Origin: Bacteroidales bacterium
Lineage (GTDB): Bacteria; Bacteroidota; Bacteroidia; Bacteroidales; UBA10428
DNA: 50,174 bases
NCBI GenBank assembly: GCA_016935615.1
Contig: JAFGQO010000179.1
Location: 1-50,174, forward strand
Direction: 5' to 3'
Part shown: positions 35,901 to 46,000 of the stretch, piece after piece
Numbering within the stretch: position 1 is the stretch's first letter
Layout: each line of letters starts with the position of its first letter
Notes under the pieces: model-generated
The model's database searches: none
The model's input: only the letters and a program-made list of their open reading frames with translations
What the model was told of the DNA's origin: nothing
Position numbers and translations under genes: made by a program

Positions 35901-37554
35901 GAAAGGGAGAGGGCTGGCTTTTATTAATGCATTTATCTATAATTATGATTTTTCTGACCTGACAAATAAAATCAATATCCGTACGCCCAAAACTGTTATC
36001 ATTGGCACGGATGAATTTGAAGAATTCCTGGAGAAAAATAAGTTGTATGATACGATCATTCAATCGGAAAATACATACCAAGGAATAAGGCAACGGTTTA
36101 TAGCAGGGAAATTATCAAAACAACTTATTGAAAAACTGGAATTCTTTATTGATCAAATTGATAAACCGATTGCCGTACGATCTTCAAGTCTGCTTGAAGA
36201 TTCTGTTTCTCAGCCATTTGCCGGAGTATTTGACACATACATTCTTCCCAATGATCCGTTGGATAAGGAGAATACCCTAAAAAGTCTGGAAAAAGCGATA
36301 AAACTTGTATATGCTTCAATATATTCTGATGATGCAAGGTCCTATTTTAAAGCCATACATCATAAAATAGAAGAAGAAAAAATGGCCATTGTTTTACAGG
36401 AATTGGTCGGATCCCGATATGAGAATTATTATTATCCGCACATTAGCGGAATTGCCCAATCCTATAATTATTATACGATGGCTCATATGAGTCCGGAAGA
36501 AGGATTCGCTGTTATTGCGCTGGGACTGGGGACTTATGTTGTCGGCGGGAACAAGGCCTATCGTTTTGCACCGAAATACCCTCAGATTGAAACCTATACA
36601 AAAAAGGACCTGTTAAACAGTTCGCAGTTGAAATTTTATGTATTGGATCTGGGGAAAAAAGACATTGATTATATCAATGAAGGAGAACTTGCATCTTTAT
36701 CTCTGATTGATATTTCGGAAGCAGAAAAACATGGGACCCTGAAACATTGTGTTTCGGTATACAATGCATCAAATGATAGATTTGAGCCTGGTCTGAGCAT
36801 TCAGGGGGCGAGGGTTTTAAATTTTACTGATATACTTTGGTTTAACTATTTGCCTCTTGCTGAAACCATTGAAATTATGCTTAACACGATTAAAGATGCT
36901 TTGGGTGCGCCTGTTGAAATAGAATATGCTGTTGACCTGAACCGTTCAGCTAACAATTTACCTTCTTTTTATCTGCTTCAGGTAAAACCTCTTGTTGGCA
37001 ATCAACAGAGTTATAATATAGATTTCAATACTCTGGATAAATCAAAAATGATCCTGTATACTGAATCCAGTCTGGGCAATGGAGAAATAACCCAGATTCA
37101 AGACATTATTTATATTGATTTGTCCAGTTTTGATAAAATGAAAACGTATGAAATGGTGAGGGAAATTGAATTGTTGAACAATAAAATGAGCAAAAAGAAC
37201 AAACAATATATATTAATAGGTCCCGGGAGATGGGGAACCAGTGACAGATTTCTTGGGATTCCCGTGAATTGGGGACAAATCTCAAATGCGAAAGTAATTG
37301 TCGAAACAAGTCTTGCTGATTTTCCGCTTGATTCATCATTAGGGTCACACTTTTTTCACAATGTAACATCAATGAACATTGGATATTTTTCAGTCTGGGA
37401 TTCCTCGACAACGGAATTTATCAAATGGGACGTTTTGAATAAACAAAAAATCTTGAACAGGACGAAATATTTCAGGCATATCAGGTTTGACAAACCTTTG
37501 TCTGTCTTTATGAATGGAAAGATGAAAAAAGCAGCCATACTGTATAATAACTGA
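32971..37554 (+). CDS. Multidomain sensor: four GAF-like repeats, two receiver-like domains and a PEP-synthase-type ATP-grasp domain
   Basis: A 1527-aa cytoplasmic protein. Residues about 12-510 are four tandem GAF-like repeats with an exact 128-residue period (the LPxAWQYPE core has Pro at 41, 169, 297 and 425). A pseudo-receiver follows (about 564-695, no acceptor Asp), then a receiver (about 708-855) with Glu717-Asp718, Asp788, Ser822 and Lys841. A PEP/pyruvate-binding ATP-grasp domain (PF01326-like) spans about 965-1345: GGSFGGKGRG, VRSSSLLEDSVSQPFAG (Arg1070) and FYLLQVKPL. A C-terminal module has GPGRWGTSDRFLGIPV and GSHFFHN. It lacks the swivelling phospho-His domain and the PEP domain of PEP synthase, and any histidine kinase domain. 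The ligand, phospho-acceptor and output are unknown. Confidence 0.85.
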   Translation: MQKDINNKEYSELIVLNNILKVLHDNKSFELSIQQICNLLPGAYKYPEGISVKICVHEFAFQSENFQESQWLKRRSFETVNKIPYSIELFFSKEFIEHEGSDFLLEEDSFLDNITTLIAGTIAQFHLEKLHLENTERIKELKGINRTTDILSKGETLEESLQRICSFLPEAWQYPEDTAAKITYDDKVFRSKKFEETPWLQKQYFETPDNKKGSIEIYYLKEYPKLFEGPFLEEERNLIDNLAAIISGTVSKKNLQELLIQNTERLKELKGINQTSNILKQNKSIEKSLISICTVLPEAWQYPEYTAVRISYDGKNFTSRNFKMTRWVQKQDFKTPTNKKGCIEIFYLKSFPKADEGPFLKEERDLLINISNLIAGSATREVLSTLLNQNKERVKELKAINATSQIIAEGKTINETFQSICKMLPRSWQYPGFTAVRITFEGEIYTSKLFTDTIWSQSESFTTIDNKKGIIEVFYLKEFPKEYEGPFLREERNLLINISKLICGYLNDYKGREIFRRKLLDITKKSKPNEYRDSLVKNKQPLQLFFNQQILDKYIYLDMMKYKVKEILFVATLYDAFTLQTEDGFFEQFMGEIYQYSLFSLPRITGVTSSQEALELLDTAHFDLVILMVGIDKETPVRLSRKIKQKQPDLLVYLLLNQKSNIQFFEELVPSVKSIDKLFIWSGNSQIFFSIVKSIEDRVNVDNDTKIGLVRVILLVEDSAQYYSKYLQMLYSIVFEQVQQLLPEVEKRELDKIAKMRSRPKILLARNYEDALFIFNKYKDFILCVISDVEFEKEGKIDKKAGLKFINYIKSHILNLPIVLQSSDNKNRQLAKKLGAWFINKNSETLLNDLKNFLNQYLGFGDFIFRDKNGKAIAVAQSLREFETLLHEIPDESFYLHALENQFSLWLMMRGEIQLAKTLNPLKIGDFNNVKESRKFFLETLAKYKDEKKKGKVLYFDETATLDEKHIVGFSGGSFGGKGRGLAFINAFIYNYDFSDLTNKINIRTPKTVIIGTDEFEEFLEKNKLYDTIIQSENTYQGIRQRFIAGKLSKQLIEKLEFFIDQIDKPIAVRSSSLLEDSVSQPFAGVFDTYILPNDPLDKENTLKSLEKAIKLVYASIYSDDARSYFKAIHHKIEEEKMAIVLQELVGSRYENYYYPHISGIAQSYNYYTMAHMSPEEGFAVIALGLGTYVVGGNKAYRFAPKYPQIETYTKKDLLNSSQLKFYVLDLGKKDIDYINEGELASLSLIDISEAEKHGTLKHCVSVYNASNDRFEPGLSIQGARVLNFTDILWFNYLPLAETIEIMLNTIKDALGAPVEIEYAVDLNRSANNLPSFYLLQVKPLVGNQQSYNIDFNTLDKSKMILYTESSLGNGEITQIQDIIYIDLSSFDKMKTYEMVREIELLNNKMSKKNKQYILIGPGRWGTSDRFLGIPVNWGQISNAKVIVETSLADFPLDSSLGSHFFHNVTSMNIGYFSVWDSSTTEFIKWDVLNKQKILNRTKYFRHIRFDKPLSVFMNGKMKKAAILYNN

Positions 37555-37559
37555 ATCAA

Positions 37560-38216
37560 ATGAGTGTAATTCACATAGGAATATTTGATGAACAAAAACT
37601 GGTTCAGGAAGGATTAAGCATATTATTATCCGATACTAAAGATATACAAGTTGCAATCACTGCAACATCAGAAAAAATACTTTTCGAAAAGCTGAATTCA
37701 TCACTTATTCATGTTTTGTTAATCAATTTGCATAAAATTGATGTATCAATATCGAACCTGATCTTTGAGATTCGTAATAAATTCCCAAAACTCAGGATAT
37801 TGATTATTTCAGCCAATGACGAAGAAGATATGATTTTAAAAACCATAAAAAGCGGGGCAAACGGATTTTTGGCAAGTGATTCAGACAGAAAAGAACTTCT
37901 GGAGGCAATCTATGCACTGCGGAACGGGCATGATTATTACAGCAATTCTATTACTCATTTGTTATTAAACAAATATATTTCCAGACTTCAGACAAAAGAT
38001 AAGGTCAATAGCAGTATCGGCAACTTAAGTTCAAGAGAAGTTGAAATTGTCAGATTATGGGGTGAAAGCAATACCAATAAAGAAATAGCAGATAAATTGT
38101 TTATCAGTGTCAGAACAGTTGAATCCCATAAAAATCATATCATGCAGAAACTGAATTTAAAAACTACGGTTGATCTGCTGAAATTTGCAATAAAAAACAA
38201 TATCATAGAAATATAA
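37560..38216 (+). CDS. NarL/LuxR-type regulator with a degenerate receiver
   Basis: A 218-aa protein: receiver fold (about 1-125) and a LuxR helix-turn-helix (about 150-212; LSSREVEIVRLWGESNTNKEIADKLFISVRTVESHKNHIMQKL). The receiver lacks the phosphorylation site: the acceptor Asp position is Asn56 in VLLINLH, and the conserved Lys is Ser106 in GFLASD; part of the acidic pocket (Asp10-Glu11) remains. It should therefore respond to something other than standard Asp phosphorylation. It starts 5 bp after the ATP-grasp sensor gene, so the two are almost certainly one operon and partners. A 23-bp palindrome lies just downstream, before gdhA. Confidence 0.9.
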   Translation: MSVIHIGIFDEQKLVQEGLSILLSDTKDIQVAITATSEKILFEKLNSSLIHVLLINLHKIDVSISNLIFEIRNKFPKLRILIISANDEEDMILKTIKSGANGFLASDSDRKELLEAIYALRNGHDYYSNSITHLLLNKYISRLQTKDKVNSSIGNLSSREVEIVRLWGESNTNKEIADKLFISVRTVESHKNHIMQKLNLKTTVDLLKFAIKNNIIEI

Positions 38217-38243
38217 AAGTCAGTTATAAGAAAATCTCGGAAT

Positions 38244-38283
38244 ATTCTAAGAGAATCACGGAAATCATTCTTAGAATGATTTC
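38244..38283. promoter_or_regulatory. Palindromic sites between the LuxR regulator and gdhA
   Basis: A perfect palindrome, arms GAAATCATTCT and AGAATGATTTC around one base, covers 38261-38283. A second site ATTCT-AAG-AGAAT lies at 38244-38256, sharing the ATTCTnAGAAT core. It could be an operator for the neighbouring LuxR-type protein controlling gdhA, or a terminator hairpin for the upstream operon; no T-run follows, which favours an operator. Confidence 0.55.
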
Positions 38284-38393
38284 AGTTGCTTAAAAGTTAT
38301 TTACATTTCGGCCATTATAAGGGGAAGCCTGTTAATCTTATGCTTTTTTTCATGAGATAAGAAATTCAGGGTTTCCTATGATGAATTCCATAA

Positions 38394-39761
<1,368 letters not shown>

Positions 39762-39785
39762 AATCATCAGGAGTAATTATAGTAT

Positions 39786-39822
39786 AAATGCCGTTTCTGT
39801 TTGGATGAAACGGCATTTTTTA
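39786..39822 (+). terminator. Rho-independent terminator after gdhA
   Basis: AAATGCCGTTTC (39786-39797) pairs perfectly with GAAACGGCATTT (39807-39818) around a 9-nt loop, followed by further Ts and TATA. It lies 24 bp after the gdhA stop and isolates gdhA from the efflux operon. Confidence 0.9.
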
Positions 39823-39889
39823 TACTGGAGACTTCGAAACAATGTAATATTCAGTCTTTTTAAGTCAACTATATTTTTTTCGGATTTTA

Positions 39890-39920
39890 TTTGGAGTTGT
39901 ATAAAAATACTATACTTTAG
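39890..39920 (+). promoter_or_regulatory. Promoter of the tetR-efflux operon (TTTG-N19-TACTTTAG)
   Basis: TTTG at 39890-39893 and TACTTTAG at 39913-39920 are separated by exactly 19 bp; the -7 box has one mismatch to TAnnTTTG. Transcription would begin near 39926, inside the palindromic operator that follows, about 38 bp before the tetR ATG. Confidence 0.75.
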
Positions 39921-39923
39921 CCA

Positions 39924-39948
39924 AAAATATGACTATTAGTCATATTTT
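39924..39948. promoter_or_regulatory. TetR-type operator palindrome
   Basis: AAAATATGACT (39924-39934) and AGTCATATTTT (39938-39948) are perfect 11-bp inverted repeats with a 3-bp spacer. The palindrome sits at the predicted transcription start, between the -7 box and the tetR ATG, as expected for autorepression by the TetR-family protein encoded at 39964. Confidence 0.85.
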
Positions 39949-39963
39949 AAAATAAAGTGTAAA

Positions 39964-40608
39964 ATGGGAATAATAGAGCGGAAAGAAAGAGAAAAACAAC
40001 GGCGCAGAGAAGAAATATTGGTGGCTGCGGAAAAAGTGTTTTTTACAAAAGGAATTGATAATTCCACAATGGATGATGTGGCTGAACAAGCCGAACTAAG
40101 TAAAGGAACTTTGTATCTGTATTTTAAAAGCAAGGAAGAAATCCACTGGGAAATTGCACAGAAGCACATGAAAAAAGTTGCCAATGATATGGTTAATGCG
40201 ATGGATGAAAAGAACAATGCCGTAGAAAACTTATTAATTATGGCAAACATATTTGTTAAGCATTGTGAAGAGGAACATGAAGCCGCTCATTCCATTCTTT
40301 TTTTCCAGGCATGTAACCTGAATAATCTGAATCTTGATCAGGAACAAATTAAATACGCGTTTATCCACGATTCTCCGATTCATCTTCTGACAAAATATGT
40401 TGAACAGGGAATTGAACAGGGCATGATACGTAATGACATGCCTGTAAATGCCTTAAGCAGCACTCTGTGGGCACAGATAATGGGGGTTTTACAAGTCATT
40501 ACATTGAAAAGAGATTTGTTTGAACTTATCGGTGTTACGAAAGAAGATATTATAGAAAGTCATCTCAAAATTGCTTTAAATGGAATATTAAACAATGAAA
40601 AAACATAG
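39964..40608 (+). CDS. TetR/AcrR-family transcriptional repressor
   Basis: A 214-aa regulator. The N-terminal helix-turn-helix is REEILVAAEKVFFTKGIDNSTMDDVAEQAELSKGTLYLYFKSKEE, a textbook TetR domain; the C-terminal helical part binds an unknown ligand. It is the first gene of an operon with the RND efflux system and overlaps the TolC-like gene by 14 bp. With the palindrome over its start site, it most likely represses itself and the pump until an inducer binds. Some initial ATG choices exist, but MGIIERKERE fits the usual short basic N-terminus. Confidence 0.94.
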   Translation: MGIIERKEREKQRRREEILVAAEKVFFTKGIDNSTMDDVAEQAELSKGTLYLYFKSKEEIHWEIAQKHMKKVANDMVNAMDEKNNAVENLLIMANIFVKHCEEEHEAAHSILFFQACNLNNLNLDQEQIKYAFIHDSPIHLLTKYVEQGIEQGMIRNDMPVNALSSTLWAQIMGVLQVITLKRDLFELIGVTKEDIIESHLKIALNGILNNEKT

Positions 40609-41962
40609 AAGTATAACATTTGGTTTTTTGGCAGTCATTTGTATGCATATCAATGCACAGGAACAAATAGTAGAAAATTATATCCAAGAAGGGATTCAAA
40701 GCAACCTGGCTCTTCAACAAATTAAGGCAGATTATGCCAAAAGCATTCAGTCTTTACGATCTGCAAGAGGATTATTCTATCCGGATCTGAGTTTGAATGC
40801 CAGATACACTGTTGCTCGCGGAGGGAGAACCATTGAATTTCCTGTTGGAGATATGTTAAATCCGGTCTATGCCACGCTTAATGAATTGCAGGATAACATT
40901 GTTTTTCCATACCTGGAAAATCAGGAATTTGAATTTTACCGTCCGAATGAACACGAAACTAAGCTCAGTCTGACACAACCTGTATACAGTCCGAAGGTTA
41001 TTTACAACTATCAAATCAAAAAACAGCAAACCCATATCGAAACTGCCAATCTTTCTATCTATAAGAGAGAACTGATTAAAGAAATCAAATCGGCTTATTA
41101 CGGCTATCTGATGACGGTATATCTTTTGAAGCTTGTGGATGAAACAACAGGACTTCTAAAAGAAAATCTGAGGGTATCAAAAAGCCTGTATGAAAATGAT
41201 AAAGTCACACAGGATGTGGTATATCGTTCGGAGGCTGAATTGCAAAATGTATACCTGGTGAAAGCATCAGCTGAGAAAGAGCACCAGGCTGCAAGATCAT
41301 ACTTTAATTTTCTTCTTAATAAGTCATTGAATTCGGAGATTAAAATACCTGAAGGAGAAGAAATCCCTGAAATTCATCTGACAGGGGACATTGATCAGAA
41401 AATATCAGGTGGATTAAGCGCAAGGGAAGAAATAAACAAGCTTCAGTCCTATTCAGCTATAAATGAAAAGTTTACAAAACTTGCCCGATCAGCGAATTAT
41501 CCCAATTTATTTCTTGCAATAGATTATGGATTTCAGGGAGAAGAATATTCGTTTTCTGATAAGGATGATTTTCTTCTTGCTTCGGTGGTTTTAAGATGGA
41601 ATTTGTTCCAGGGGCTTAAAAACAGGGCGGATATCCAGCATGCAAAAATAGCCTGTGAACAGATTAATCTAAGACAGCAGGAACTTGAAAAGCAGATTGA
41701 ATTGCAGATTATTAATGCCTATTATGATTTAAATGCTGCCCGTGAAGCGATTAATGCTGCGGGCATACAGGTTACTGCTGCAGAAAAAGCATACCAGGTT
41801 ATTGAGGAAAAATACAGAATTGGCCAGGCCAGGCTGATTGAATACACCGATGCACGAACAATCATGACCAGGAGCAAACAAAACCTGATCATCGCTGTGT
41901 TTGAATACAAAATAAAAGAGGCTGAATTAGAAAGAGTAACCGCAGAAAGACAATTAAATTAA
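40595..41962 (+). CDS. TolC-family outer-membrane efflux protein
   Basis: A 455-aa protein with a signal peptide (MKKHRSITFGFLAVICMHINA-Q). Two outer-membrane efflux (OEP) repeats with long helices are visible (VENYIQEGIQSNLALQQIKADY; LQSYSAINEKFTKLARSANYPNLFLAIDYG; QIELQIINAYYDLNAAREAINAAGIQVTAAEKAYQVIEEKY RIGQ region). It should form the trimeric outer-membrane duct for the adaptor and RND pump encoded next. It overlaps the end of tetR, so it is translated with the repressor. Length is normal. Confidence 0.93.
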   Translation: MKKHRSITFGFLAVICMHINAQEQIVENYIQEGIQSNLALQQIKADYAKSIQSLRSARGLFYPDLSLNARYTVARGGRTIEFPVGDMLNPVYATLNELQDNIVFPYLENQEFEFYRPNEHETKLSLTQPVYSPKVIYNYQIKKQQTHIETANLSIYKRELIKEIKSAYYGYLMTVYLLKLVDETTGLLKENLRVSKSLYENDKVTQDVVYRSEAELQNVYLVKASAEKEHQAARSYFNFLLNKSLNSEIKIPEGEEIPEIHLTGDIDQKISGGLSAREEINKLQSYSAINEKFTKLARSANYPNLFLAIDYGFQGEEYSFSDKDDFLLASVVLRWNLFQGLKNRADIQHAKIACEQINLRQQELEKQIELQIINAYYDLNAAREAINAAGIQVTAAEKAYQVIEEKYRIGQARLIEYTDARTIMTRSKQNLIIAVFEYKIKEAELERVTAERQLN

Positions 41963-41997
41963 TAATTATAAAACATTAATATTTAAATTAATAATAT

Positions 41998-43056
41998 ATG
42001 CTACCTAAATTAAAAAACAAAATAATTAATAAGCTTTTCTTATTTCTGTTCCTGGCATCAGGAGTGGTCATTTTTTCGTGCAGGAATTCTGAAAATGCAG
42101 AGATGTATACTGAGAAAATTCCGGTAAAAGTAATTCAACCGCGAAAAATAAAAACAGCATTTCCAATTCGAACATCAGGGATACTTTCTTCCAAATCTGA
42201 AATAAAATTAAGCTTTAAAACAGGGGGTGTTATTGAAAAAATCTACACTGACGAGGGGCATGAGGTAAAAAAAGGACAAACGTTGGCAAAGCTTGATCTT
42301 TCGGAAATTGAAGCGCATGTAAATCAGGCCAGGCTGGGTGCTGAAAAAGCAGAACGGGACTTGCGGCGGGCAACAAACCTGTACAACGATAGTGTTACTA
42401 CTCTCGAAGAACTGCAAAATGCCCAAACTGCCCTGGAGCTGGCAAAATCAAATCTGCGTATCGCAGAGTTCAATAAAAAATACTCAGTAATAGAAGCACC
42501 ATGCGATGGGAAAATCTTAAAAAAACTGGCAGAAAGCAATGAGATCATTGCAGCCGGTCATCCCTTGTTTTTATTCGGATCAAAAAAAGGAGACTGGGTA
42601 TTAAGGGTGGCCTTATCCGATGTTAACCTGGTAAAAGTAAATTTCAATGATTCGGCGTGGATCTCATTTGATGCATTTCCGGGAACTCAATTTAAAAGTG
42701 TAGTATCCGAAATTGCTACTGCTTCCGATCCATATACAGGCACCTATGAAGTGGAACTCAGCTTAATTGACGCACATCCTGATTTTGTCAGTGGTTTGAT
42801 CGGGAAAGTCAAAATACGTCCGTCACGGGAAAAGGAATACCTGGCACTTCCTGTGCATAATATACATGACGCTGATGATATGATCGGATATGTCTATCTG
42901 GTAAAAAGCGGTGGAGTTGAAAAAAGAAAGATTCATATCCTTCATATATCAGATAGCCTGATTTGTATTGACGAAGGTCTTGATCTGCAGGATACGGTCA
43001 TTTCTGACGGAGCAGATTATCTGGAATCTGATACGAAAATAGAAATAATAGATTAA
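41998..43056 (+). CDS. RND efflux periplasmic adaptor lipoprotein
   Basis: A 352-aa membrane-fusion protein. The signal ends in a lipobox (VVIFSC, Cys near 28), so it is a lipoprotein like AcrA. It has the biotinyl-lipoyl-like halves (LSFKTGGVIEKIYTDEGHEVKKGQTLAKLD and YSVIEAPCDGKILKKLAESNEIIAAG), a helical hairpin between them (AEKAERDLRRATNLYNDSVTTLEELQNA), and beta-barrel and membrane-proximal domains. It joins the TolC-like duct to the inner-membrane pump. It sits 35 bp after the duct gene and 11 bp before the pump gene. Confidence 0.93.
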   Translation: MLPKLKNKIINKLFLFLFLASGVVIFSCRNSENAEMYTEKIPVKVIQPRKIKTAFPIRTSGILSSKSEIKLSFKTGGVIEKIYTDEGHEVKKGQTLAKLDLSEIEAHVNQARLGAEKAERDLRRATNLYNDSVTTLEELQNAQTALELAKSNLRIAEFNKKYSVIEAPCDGKILKKLAESNEIIAAGHPLFLFGSKKGDWVLRVALSDVNLVKVNFNDSAWISFDAFPGTQFKSVVSEIATASDPYTGTYEVELSLIDAHPDFVSGLIGKVKIRPSREKEYLALPVHNIHDADDMIGYVYLVKSGGVEKRKIHILHISDSLICIDEGLDLQDTVISDGADYLESDTKIEIID

Positions 43057-43067
43057 TCCGGAAGATT

Positions 43068-46000
43068 ATGCGATTATCGAAAATTGCCATTGATTATTAT
43101 CAGTTTACACTGATTGTATTTGCGATTTTATTATTTGCGGGTATTCAGGCTTTTATCAGCATGCCCAAAACGGAAAATCCGGAAATTGTTATACCGGGAG
43201 TTTCTGTTCTTGTAGTTTATCCGGGTGCGAATCCGGTTGATATGGAAGAATTGGTGGCTTTGCCTATTGAGGAAGCCGTAAATGAACTTGATGAAATCAA
43301 AAGGATAAACACAACAGTGTTTGATGGCATAGCTTCGGTTTCCGTAGAGTTTGATTTTCAAGCCGATGCAGATAAAAAATACGAAGAAGTTGTTCAAAAG
43401 GTCAATAGTATACGCAACAAGCTCCCGGAAGAGATCATAGACCTTCAGGTAACCCAGTGGTCAACCAGTGATGTGGCCATGCTGCAGTTAGCTTTGATAT
43501 CTGAAAATGCTTCATACCGGGAACTGGAATATCAGGCTGAAATACTTAAAAAGGAAGTTGAACGGGTAAATGGAGTAAAAAAGGTTGAGATTGTTGCATG
43601 TCCTGAACAGGAAGTAAGAATTTCTCTCGATTTTGAGAAAATGGCCGGAATGAATATTAGTGTTGATGATGTAGCAGGTGCAATTCTTAGTAATAATGCC
43701 AACATCCCCGGAGGAACGATGAAACTTGGAGATAAAGTGTTTTCCGTTAAAACAAGCGGTGCATTTGGTGATCTTGAGCAAATTCGCAGAACAGTTGTGA
43801 ATTCCTATATGGGGAGACTAATATATTTGGAAAACATTGCGGAAGTCAATTTTGATCATGAGGATATCAAGTATTTTGTGCGCTTTCCGGAAGCAGATAC
43901 TTCAGGGAAACAAAAGACGGTATTTGTGATTGTTAAACAAATAGAAGGATTAAATGTACTGGATATTGCAGAGGATGCGAAAGCCGAAATCAGAAAATTT
44001 GCTTCTTCAATGGATAAAGATTATCGGCTGGAATATGTATTCGATCAGACCATAGGAGTTAATAACCGCATCAATGGATTTATGTGGAATCTGATACAGG
44101 GTATTATCCTTGTAGGATTGATTATTCTTCTGGCTCTCGGATTCAGATCCTCCATGGTTGTAATCATCGCTATTCCATTATCCATACTTATTGGTCTGAG
44201 TATTGTATACGCTTTTGGATATGGATTGCAACAAATTTCTATTGCTGCCCTGGTTGTTGCTCTCGGATTACTGGTTGATAATTCCATTGTGATGGTTGAA
44301 AACATAAACCGCCATATTTCGAAAGGTTTAATACCACGTGATGCTTCTATAGCAGCAGCTTCCGAAATAGGCTGGCCCGTAGTCAGTGCGACCTTAACTA
44401 CTGTTCTTGCTTTCGTACCAATTGCCATGATGCCTTATCAGGCTGGTTTGTTTATCAGAAGTTTGCCGGTAACTATAATTGCCACACTTAGTATTTCGTT
44501 GCTAATAGCTCTTACACTAACTCCAATGATTACGAGCAAGCTGTTTAAAGGAAGTAAGAAAGCAATTGAAAAAGAGGAAAATAACAGATTTAAAAAACTG
44601 CTGTTAAAATTTATTGAGGGTCCCTACCGTAAAAGTCTGCAATATGCACTCAGAAATCGCTGGCAGGTTATTGTTATATCTCTTTTGGTGTTTATTCTAT
44701 CTATGTATGCTTTTACTTTTGTGGGATTTAGCTTATTTCCGAAAGCCGAACAACCAAATCTATTAATTAAAATCAGGCTTCCTGACGGAACAGATCTGGA
44801 TAAGACCGATGAAATTGCCCAATATGTTGAATCAGTGCTGGATACTACACCTGAGATCAAATATTATGCTACCAATATAGGACATGGGAATCCCAGAATT
44901 TACTACAATGTCTTTCCGGAAAATTTTAAAACACATATAGCTGAAATCTATATTGAGACGAAAGACTATGATCCGGAAGAGTTTGATGCTTTAATTGCCA
45001 GGTTAAGAAATACTTTTGCCGGGTATCCCGGAGCCAGGATCAGTATAAAGGAATTTGAACAAGGATCCCCTATCGCAGCACCTGTTCAGATTTATCTTAC
45101 AGGGAAAAGTCTGGATAAATTGCATGAAATTTCAACAGAAATTGAAGATTTTCTCAAAAAACAGGATGGTATAATAAATCTTGAGAATGCTTTTACCAAA
45201 AACAAGACTGATCTCTATTTTAACATAAATCGTGAGAAAGCAAACCTCTTTGGAGTGCCTGTTCATTTCATTGATCAGACAATACGAACTGCCATAACAG
45301 GAACACCCGTATCAAAATTCAGAGACAAGGACGGAAAAGAATACAACATTGTTTTACGTCTGCCTTTCGAAGATAAAATACGACTTGAAGATGTTGATAA
45401 AATATTTGTCAAATCTTTAAAGGGGAAAATGATACCTTTGAATCAGCTTGCAGGAATTGAATTCAGACAATCACCCAGTATTATTACCAGGTACAATTCG
45501 GAGCGTACGGCTGAGATAAGGGCGGATGTAGAAAAAGAATATTCAATTGATGATGTGATGGCTCCGGTATTGGAAAAACTGGAGTCGTATCCTTTTCCAT
45601 CAGGGTATGGATATCATATTGGCGGAGAGATCGAAAGCAGGAGTGAAACTTTTGGAGGGACATCTACTGCAGCAATTATTGCAATTATTTCAATTTTTGC
45701 AGTGCTTGTTCTTCAATTCCGGTCATTTTCCCAGCCGGTTATTATTTTTATTGCATTACCATTTGCAGCAATAGGAATGATTTGGGCATTGCTTCTTTCG
45801 GGGAATACATTTTCTTTCACTGCGTTTATAGGATTTACCAGTCTTGTTGGAATTGTTGTCAACAATTCCATAATCCTTGTTGATTATGCAAATATACTTC
45901 GGAGCCAGGGGAAATCCATACCTGAAGCTCTTCAGATTGCAGGTGAAACCCGTTTTACACCCATTATACTCACTTCATTTACCACCATTGGAGGATTGCT

